This document shows, piece after piece, positions 15,936 to 20,621 of a stretch of DNA of 20,621 nucleotides (position 1 is the first letter of the stretch; every line of letters begins with the position of its first letter). The notes under the pieces are model-generated. The model was not told the origin of the DNA. It worked only from the letters and a program-made list of their open reading frames with translations, and did not search any database. Made by a program: the position numbers and the translations under genes. Source of the DNA: CAYRVX01 sp964642165. Its GTDB lineage: Bacteria; Planctomycetota; Phycisphaerae; SM23-33. Location: positions 1-20,621 of the forward strand of contig CAZXOC010000118.1 of the NCBI GenBank assembly GCA_964642165.1, read 5' to 3'.

Positions 15936-16970
15936 TCAGCTCGCGTAGAAGCGCTTGACGAGGACGGCGTTGAGCCCGAAGCACACCAGCAGACCGCCCG
16001 CGAGGGCAGCCCCACTCCAACTCGTTGACACTACAGCGGTTACTTGGAAGAGGATCGCGCCGCGGAGCAGGCGGCCGATCGTCTTCTGCACCAGGGCCGG
16101 CTCGGGCGGTTCGGCGGGCGGAGCTCCCTTGCCATCCTCGCCGGCCTTGCCCGGCTCGTGCCGCTTGCCGCCGAGCTTGGCCAGGCAGAAGCCCACGTAG
16201 ATCATGGTGAACGCCGCCGCCGCGGTCCGGGCCCACCGCGATTCGGGGCTGCCCTCCTGGACCGCCAGGACGAGGCCCAGCAGCCACGCGGAGGCCGTCA
16301 CCGCGATGAAGGCGGCCTTGCCTTTGACGTCCGTCGCCCGGGTCTCGCCGGCGGCCAGGGCCGTCACCGCGGCGATGTACAGCACCGCGCCGCCCGCCAG
16401 GACGAGCGCCGCCGTCACGAGCAAGGGCCCCCCGGGCAGGGCGGCCGCCCCCACCAGGACGCTCAGGCCGCGACAGAGGCCCATGGTGGCCGGCCCGAGA
16501 ACGCCGTTGCGCTTGAGCAGGGCGTTGTAGGCCAGGATCGCCGCGGCCAGGATCCCGGCGACGACAAGGACGGAACGTCCCGCGAAATAAGCGAATACGA
16601 GCGCGGCGGCCATGAGGGCCCCGGCCGCCACCGCCGCCGAGGCCGGGCGGACCCTCCCGCTGGGCAGCGGCCGCTGCGGGCGCTCGCGGCGGTCCTCGGC
16701 CAGGTCGAACCAGTCGTTCCACAGCAGCCCCGCAGCGTACAGGAGGAGGCTGACGGTGGCTGCCAGGGCCAGCGAGACGGCCTCGGGGGCGGTCAGGTCC
16801 GCGCCGACGTCACCGGCGGCCTTGGCCACGACGAAGCCGGCGAGGGGATCGCCGGGGACGGTGAGCAAGTTGGGGACGCGCAGTAACTCAAGCCAAGATC
16901 GAAGCTTGGATCGGCTCTGTCCCGGCGGGACGGCCGGCGGAGCCCCGGAGGCTCTCGGCGGGTCGGGCAT
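15936..16970 (-). CDS. eboC: EboC-like UbiA-family prenyltransferase
   Basis: A 344-residue integral membrane protein with about eight hydrophobic helices. The UbiA-type Mg-diphosphate motif NDWFDLAED (N85, D86, D89, D93) is intact and followed by RPQRPLPSGRV, the usual continuation in this family. The second motif is less typical: DVKGK around D214. UbiA enzymes transfer a prenyl group to a small acceptor inside the membrane. In the ebo cluster EboC is thought to take part in handling or anchoring the transported compound, but its substrates are unproven. A long charged, Pro-rich loop at about 262-298 (KRHEPGKAGEDGKG) separates the last helices, an insertion not expected in a standard UbiA. 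ATG at 16970 has AGGAGG (16980-16975), which overlaps the eboB stop codon region; the intergenic gap is only 9 nt. Confidence 0.9.
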   Translation of the reverse strand: MPDPPRASGAPPAVPPGQSRSKLRSWLELLRVPNLLTVPGDPLAGFVVAKAAGDVGADLTAPEAVSLALAATVSLLLYAAGLLWNDWFDLAEDRRERPQRPLPSGRVRPASAAVAAGALMAAALVFAYFAGRSVLVVAGILAAAILAYNALLKRNGVLGPATMGLCRGLSVLVGAAALPGGPLLVTAALVLAGGAVLYIAAVTALAAGETRATDVKGKAAFIAVTASAWLLGLVLAVQEGSPESRWARTAAAAFTMIYVGFCLAKLGGKRHEPGKAGEDGKGAPPAEPPEPALVQKTIGRLLRGAILFQVTAVVSTSWSGAALAGGLLVCFGLNAVLVKRFYAS

Positions 16971-16979
16971 CGGGCCTCC

Positions 16980-17816
16980 TCAGCGCTGGAACTTGTGCGG
17001 ATCGACCGGCTCGAGGTCGAGCTGCGGCTGCCACCGGGGGCTGTGGCTGTAGAAGGCCCTGGCGTTGCCTCCGACCAGCCGCTCGATGGTCTGTGCGTCG
17101 TGGCCGTCCTCCTGGAGGAAGTCGACCACCTTGACCAGCGCCAGCGGGTCGGAGACGCCCCAGTCGGCCGAGCCGGAAACGATCATCTTCTCGGAGCCGA
17201 ACGTCCGCACGATCGCACTGACACGCGGCGGCGTGAGCTTGGAGATGGGGTAGACCGTCAGGCCGACGTAGCAGTCGGTGTCGCGGGCCTGGGGCATCGT
17301 GTCCTCGGTGTTGTGGTCGAGGTAGATCCTCGACTCGGGCAGGCCGACCTCGCGGATGACCTTCATGCTGCGGCGGATGCCCTCGGGCTTGTTGAAGTGA
17401 GGCAGGTGGATCACGACCGGCAGGTCGCGCTCCGCGGCGATCTCGAGCTGCCGGCGGTAGGCGTACTCCTCGTTGTCGGTGATGTTGTTGAAGCCGATCT
17501 CGCCGATGGCAACGCACCGCTCGTGGTCGAGGTACTCCCCGATGCCGGCCAGGACCTCGTCCACGAGGGGCTTGTTCTCGGCCTCCTTGGGGTTGTAGGC
17601 GATGGCGCAGTAGTGGTCGACGCCGAACCGCCGCGCCCGGACCGTCTCGAACTCGAGGATGAGCTGGAAGTAATCGAAGAACGTCCCGGCGTACCGGCGG
17701 TCGGCGCCCAGCCAGAAGGACGGCTCGACGCACGCGCGGATCCCGGCGCGGTACATGGCCTGGTAGTCGTCGGTGGTGCGGGAATACATGTGGATGTGAG
17801 GCTCGATGATGGTCAT
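16980..17816 (-). CDS. eboB: EboB-like TatD-family metal-dependent hydrolase
   Basis: A 278-residue TatD-like amidohydrolase-superfamily protein, of normal length. The metal ligands are visible: H7-x-H9 in EPHIHMY, E106 in AIGEIGFN, H137 in VVIHLPH, H168 in LDHNT and D218 in SADWGVSD. TatD proteins are DNases or related phosphohydrolases; the ebo version is a distinct branch with unknown substrate. It is the first gene of the five-gene minus-strand unit. Its ATG at 17816 has GGAAGGAA (17830-17823) 6 nt upstream and a promoter about 40 nt before it. In most described clusters eboA precedes eboB; here the DNA upstream of eboB belongs to a divergent secretin leader, so no eboA is present at this end. 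Confidence 0.89.
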   Translation of the reverse strand: MTIIEPHIHMYSRTTDDYQAMYRAGIRACVEPSFWLGADRRYAGTFFDYFQLILEFETVRARRFGVDHYCAIAYNPKEAENKPLVDEVLAGIGEYLDHERCVAIGEIGFNNITDNEEYAYRRQLEIAAERDLPVVIHLPHFNKPEGIRRSMKVIREVGLPESRIYLDHNTEDTMPQARDTDCYVGLTVYPISKLTPPRVSAIVRTFGSEKMIVSGSADWGVSDPLALVKVVDFLQEDGHDAQTIERLVGGNARAFYSHSPRWQPQLDLEPVDPHKFQR

Positions 17817-17856
17817 CCGGGGTTCCTTCCTGCCGCAACCGGATCGGCAAAGGGCG

Positions 17857-17885
17857 ATTATGCCACAGCGGCCGGGTCGGGTAAA
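17857..17885 (-). promoter_or_regulatory. Sigma-70-like promoter of the ebo operon
   Basis: On the minus strand, TTTACC (17885-17880) and CATAAT (17862-17857) are spaced by 17 nt, predicting a start near 17850 and a leader of about 34 nt with the eboB Shine-Dalgarno sequence. Confidence 0.6.
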
Positions 17886-17913
17886 GGCCCTCTCCTCGGG
17901 CGTCGCAGACGCC

Positions 17914-17919
17914 TATGAT
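17914..17919 (+). promoter_or_regulatory. Candidate -10 element for the secretin leader, divergent from ebo
   Basis: TATGAT followed by AAAGGAG. No good -35 at 16-18 nt. A start near 17926 would give a leader of about 325 nt before the secretin ATG. The two divergent promoters lie about 50 bp apart. Confidence 0.42.
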
Positions 17920-17925
17920 AAAGGA

Positions 17926-18250
17926 GTGGCCCGACGAGGAGGCCGGGCCCCGAGGCAGCCGCCGCCCGTGGGAAGCGCCCTCGATCGCTCCGGGCGCCCG
18001 GTGGCGCGGCAGCTTGGGGCCCCGCGGGAGGTGCAGGCACTTCCGCTGCACGCCGGCCAAGGCGATGGCCGATAGAACAGTACGCTGCCGCTGTGGCCGT
18101 GCGCAACCGGTTCGCCTAGAGGCCTTGTGTGTTTTGCTGAATCAAGGGAACTTTCTGGTCGAGGGTAAGTTTCAGGCTGAGGTAGCTGGGAAATGCCGAT
18201 TCCCCGTCGTGGCCCAGACGTCCGCGCGATGGGTGGAAGGCAGTACTAGA
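17926..18250 (+). other. Structured 5' leader of the secretin gene; no gene supported
   Basis: About 325 nt without a credible gene. The first half is GC-rich with hairpins GGCCCG/CGGGCC (17928-17933 with 17944-17949) and GTGCAG/CTGCAC (18031-18036 with 18046-18051). The second half (about 18120-18200) is AT-richer: GGAACTT (18147-18153) pairs with AAGTTTC (18167-18173). Downstream, GGTA (18181-18184) may pair with TGCC (18194-18197), while GGGAA (18188-18192) may pair with TTCCC (18200-18204); these pairings exclude each other. I do not recognise a known riboswitch. The stretch GGTAGCTGGGAAATGCCGA recalls part of the c-di-GMP-I aptamer, but the rest of that consensus is missing. Confidence 0.4.
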
Positions 18251-20062
18251 ATGGGCACCAAGGCGCCGATAGCGACTGCGTCGTTCAGCGCCCGACAGTT
18301 AGGGATCCGGCTGCTGGCGGTTGGCCTGTTCGCGCTGGCCGGCTGCAGCGAGAGCATCCGCGAGTACACCAAGCTCGGGCGCTGGTCGCAGTCCCCCAAG
18401 GAGCCCATCATCTTCTCGGGCAGTCCCTCTCGCGATGCGGCCGCGCACGGGGCGAGCCTGGAGGTCCTGACCGAGCACGACTGGCAGATCCTGGAGAAGA
18501 TCTCCCCGCGCCCGATCTGGGAGCGACTGGCCGAGGCGCGGGCGCTGTTCATGGCGAAGCGGTCGGCCGCCTCGAGGCCCGTCGAGTCGCCGCCGGACGT
18601 CGTCGGGGACGCCCTGAAGCTCGCCCTGGACGTGCCCACGACGAAGCTGCCGGACGGCAAGATCCAGATGTTCTACCGCCTGCGCCACTACGGCGGCGTG
18701 GGGGTCAAGTCCACCCGGACGGGCGGCACCGACCGGCGCAGCATCACCCTGACGCCGAACAACCTCGCCGCCCTGGTGCAGGTGGTCACGGCGCAGCTTG
18801 CCGGCAAGGGCACGGTCGTGCCGCTGCCGGAGGACAACACGCTCATCATCACGTGCGACCCGTCCGTGCGGGCGTCCGTGCTGGCCCTGCTGGCTGGCAT
18901 CGACGTGCCGTCGCGCCAGGTGGAGATCACCGCCAAGATCTTCGAGGTCGCCCACGACTTCGACTTCCAGATCGGCGCCAAGACCCTCCTGGAACACATC
19001 GCCAGCGACAACACCCAGTCCGTCGTCGGCACGTTCAACCCGGTCGACTTCGTCGAGTCCATCGGCACGGCGGCCGGCTTCCAGGGCGGGATCGTGCGGC
19101 TGCTTCAGGTCTTTGAGGGCTGCGGCATCAAGGTGGACGCGACGCTCCAGTTGCTGGCCGACACGGGGCTGATCCGGACGGTGGCCGCACCGCGCATGAC
19201 GGTGACGGCGGGCAAGACGGCCTACATGCTCGCCGGGGAGGAGCTGCCCATCCAGTCGGCGCGGCTGTCCAACAACAACCTCGTCACGGAGAAGACCACC
19301 TACAAGCCCATCGGCGTGCAGCTCTACATCACGCCGCAGGTCATCGGCTCCGACAGCGTCAAGCTGCACGTGGTGACGACGGTCTCGGCCATCGCCGGCT
19401 TCAGCGAGCTGAGCAGCATGACGCAGAAGGAGCGCGGCCAGGGGCTGATCAACCCCATCGTGCAGGCCCGCGAGGCCGAGACGTTCGTGGACGTCGAGGA
19501 CGGCGCGACGCTGGTCATCGGCGGGCTGCGGATGATCCGCACGATCACGCGCGAGCGCAAGATGCCGCTGTTCGGCGATGTGCCCCTGCTGGAGTGGTTC
19601 TTCAAGAGCCACCGCAGCCAGAACAACGTCAACGACCTGTACTTCTTCGTGACGCCGCGGCTGGTGCGGTCGAACCGGCCGAAGGCCCGCCCCAAGCCGG
19701 TGGCGCTGCGGTGGCCGGCCCCGGCGTCCGTCGCGCCGAAGCCTGCCTTGCCCGTCAAGCCCGTCGGGCCGCCGGCGACGACGAAGCCGGCGCCCGCGCC
19801 GCCCGCCAAGCCGGCGGCGACGCAGCCGGCGGCCGCGCCGCCCGCCAAGCCGGCGGCGACACAGCCGGCGGCCGCGCCGCCGGCCAAGGCCCCAGCGAAG
19901 CCGGCGCCTCCGCCCAAGCCCGCGCCCGCCAAGCCGGCGACGACGCACCCGGCGGCCACGCCTCCGCCCAAGCCCGCGCCCGCCAAGCCGGCGGCGACGC
20001 AGCCGGCGCCGAAGGCGAAGCCCAAACCCGTCGCCACGGCGTCGAAGCCGCCGGCGAAGTAG
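18251..20062 (+). CDS. Lipoprotein secretin (type II/IV secretion or pilus outer-membrane channel family) with Lys/Pro/Ala-rich tail
   Basis: A 603-residue protein. A lipoprotein signal with lipobox LAGC cleaves before C32, so the protein may reach the outer membrane without a separate pilotin. Residues about 110-230 include a short N-domain (NNLAALVQVVTAQLAGKGTVV then DNTLIITCDPSVRASVLALLAGID, residue 170 onward) typical of secretins. The core runs from about 231 (VEITAKIFEVAHDF) to about 476, ending in MPLFGDVPLLEWFF at 438-451 and the YFFVTPRLV strand, the hallmark end of secretins. A 127-residue low-complexity tail follows from about 477, with 13-residue repeats PPAKPAATQPAAA and longer PKPAPAKPA units. 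GspD and PilQ do not normally end this way. ATG at 18251 has GGAAGG (18235-18240) 10 nt upstream. No other secretion or pilus genes are in the window. Confidence 0.87.
   Translation: MGTKAPIATASFSARQLGIRLLAVGLFALAGCSESIREYTKLGRWSQSPKEPIIFSGSPSRDAAAHGASLEVLTEHDWQILEKISPRPIWERLAEARALFMAKRSAASRPVESPPDVVGDALKLALDVPTTKLPDGKIQMFYRLRHYGGVGVKSTRTGGTDRRSITLTPNNLAALVQVVTAQLAGKGTVVPLPEDNTLIITCDPSVRASVLALLAGIDVPSRQVEITAKIFEVAHDFDFQIGAKTLLEHIASDNTQSVVGTFNPVDFVESIGTAAGFQGGIVRLLQVFEGCGIKVDATLQLLADTGLIRTVAAPRMTVTAGKTAYMLAGEELPIQSARLSNNNLVTEKTTYKPIGVQLYITPQVIGSDSVKLHVVTTVSAIAGFSELSSMTQKERGQGLINPIVQAREAETFVDVEDGATLVIGGLRMIRTITRERKMPLFGDVPLLEWFFKSHRSQNNVNDLYFFVTPRLVRSNRPKARPKPVALRWPAPASVAPKPALPVKPVGPPATTKPAPAPPAKPAATQPAAAPPAKPAATQPAAAPPAKAPAKPAPPPKPAPAKPATTHPAATPPPKPAPAKPAATQPAPKAKPKPVATASKPPAK
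19679..20062 (+). repeat. Low-complexity coding repeats in the secretin tail
   Basis: A 39-nt unit encoding PPAKPAATQPAAA is nearly identical in two adjacent copies (GCCCGCCAAG begins at 19801 and again at 19840), followed by related units. The whole segment is Lys/Pro/Ala codons. Confidence 0.8.
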
Positions 20063-20126
20063 ACCCCGGCGCCCGTCCCTGCGAACGCCCTCCCCATCCG
20101 CTGCGCGCCCGTCTCGCGCCCGCCGG

Positions 20127-20155
20127 TTGCACACGCCGAGGCCTTGGTGTATCCA
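20127..20155 (+). promoter_or_regulatory. Candidate promoter of yjbQ, apparently leaderless
   Basis: TTGCAC (20127-20132) and TATCCA (20150-20155) are 17 nt apart. Only 7 nt separate the -10 from the ATG at 20163, and no Shine-Dalgarno sequence is present, so the transcript probably begins at the start codon. Confidence 0.5.
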
Positions 20156-20162
20156 TGGCGCC

Positions 20163-20567
20163 ATGAACACGACGAGATTCGAGGTACGCACGGCCAGCCG
20201 CGACCAGTTCGTGGACGTCACCGCACGCGTGCAGGAGGCCGTCTCCGAGTCCGGCATCCGCGACGGCACGGTCACCGTCTACGTGCCGCACACCACGGCC
20301 GGCGTGACCATCAACGAGAACGCCGACCCCGACGTCATCCACGACGTCCTGGGCGCCCTGGACATCGCCGTGCCCTGGCGCCAGGGCTTCTACCGGCACG
20401 GGGAGGGCAACTCCGCCGCCCACGTCAAGAGCTCGCTGGTCGGCTGCAGCACCACCGTGCCCGTCGTCGGCGGGCGCATGACGCTGGGCACGTGGCAGTC
20501 GATCTTCTTCTGCGAGTTCGACGGCCCGCGGACGCGCCGCGTGATCGTCACGGTGGCTGGGGCGTAG
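20163..20567 (+). CDS. YjbQ/UPF0047 family protein (secondary thiamine-phosphate synthase-like)
   Basis: A 134-residue protein with the full YjbQ family pattern and normal length: VPHTTAGVTINENADPDVIHD at about 41-61, FYRHGEGNSAAHVKSSLVG at about 78-96, and LGTWQSIFFCEFDGPRTRRV to near the C terminus. The His and Glu/Asp residues of the conserved segments are kept. E. coli YjbQ has weak thiamine-phosphate synthase activity, but the physiological role is not settled. It is cytoplasmic, with no signal peptide. ATG at 20163 is chosen because the family starts here and a promoter ends 7 nt before it; an in-frame ATG at 20127 would extend into the promoter. It follows the secretin by 100 nt without clear coupling. 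Confidence 0.93.
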   Translation: MNTTRFEVRTASRDQFVDVTARVQEAVSESGIRDGTVTVYVPHTTAGVTINENADPDVIHDVLGALDIAVPWRQGFYRHGEGNSAAHVKSSLVGCSTTVPVVGGRMTLGTWQSIFFCEFDGPRTRRVIVTVAGA

Positions 20568-20577
20568 CCCGCGCCGG

Positions 20578-20621
20578 TCAGCCTTCCGCGCCCTTCTCGA
20601 ACAGCGTCAGAATGGCGGGGA
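20578..20621 (-). CDS. Possible C-terminal end of a minus-strand gene running off the window
   Basis: From the right edge, the minus strand reads an open frame ending PAILTLFEKGAEG and a TGA at 20580-20578, 10 nt from the yjbQ stop. Codon usage is GC-rich and compatible with coding, but 14 codons are too few to identify a family, and chance openness is possible. Confidence 0.3.
   Translation of the reverse strand, partial: PAILTLFEKGAEG

Noticed and set aside
17806..18075. 89-residue plus-strand open frame between eboB and the secretin
   Set aside because: It begins inside the antisense of eboB, is Arg/Gly/Pro-rich, and its internal GTG at 17926 has AAGGAG too close to act as a ribosome-binding site.
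18120..18205. c-di-GMP-I (GEMM) riboswitch
   Set aside because: Only GGTAGCTGGG resembles the consensus; the conserved CGCAAAGCC segment and the GNRA-capped helix are not found.

Overview
The window looks like a piece of a very G+C-rich bacterial scaffold from a draft or metagenome assembly: it contains a 100-N gap and a 10-N gap. The gene set points to Planctomycetota, possibly a Phycisphaerae-like lineage. It includes a zinc-ribbon/transmembrane/vWA protein, a short lysine-rich histone H1-like protein, a cobalamin-dependent ribonucleotide reductase with a C-terminal Cys cluster, P/A-rich disordered tails and an ebo-type locus. That placement is an inference from gene content, not a measured phylogeny.

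Layout from left to right. The 3' end of trpE (1-284) is followed by a long leader and a vWA protein (948-2117), closed by a strong 14-bp terminator hairpin. On the minus strand, a ParA/MinD-type ATPase with a 240-residue disordered tail overlaps by ATGA a VanZ-like membrane protein. Also on the minus strand is a 63-aa histone-like protein. Divergent from it is the class II ribonucleotide reductase gene (5104-6993). After the 100-N gap come a lipoprotein esterase, a degenerate receiver-domain protein and groES-groEL. groEL is interrupted by an assembly gap that is really about 200 bp, and ends at a textbook intrinsic terminator. A DUF4328-like membrane protein converges on the next block.

The most notable block is a five-gene minus-strand operon, 17816 to 12124, in the order eboB (TatD-like), eboC (UbiA-like), eboF (phosphodiesterase-like), eboD (dehydroquinate synthase-like), eboE (TIM barrel). 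This matches the ebo/EDB cluster known for scytonemin precursor export in Nostoc, but eboA is not present and eboF sits in the middle. The last three genes are coupled by ATGA overlaps, and a good sigma-70-like promoter precedes eboB.

Divergent from ebo, a roughly 325-nt structured leader precedes a lipoprotein secretin with a Lys/Pro/Ala repeat tail. It is followed by a YjbQ-family protein that appears to be leaderless, and by what may be the last codons of a minus-strand gene. Two genes (parA and yjbQ) have a -10 hexamer ending exactly 7 nt before the start codon, which suggests leaderless transcripts are used here. I see no tRNA, rRNA, insertion sequence or CRISPR array.
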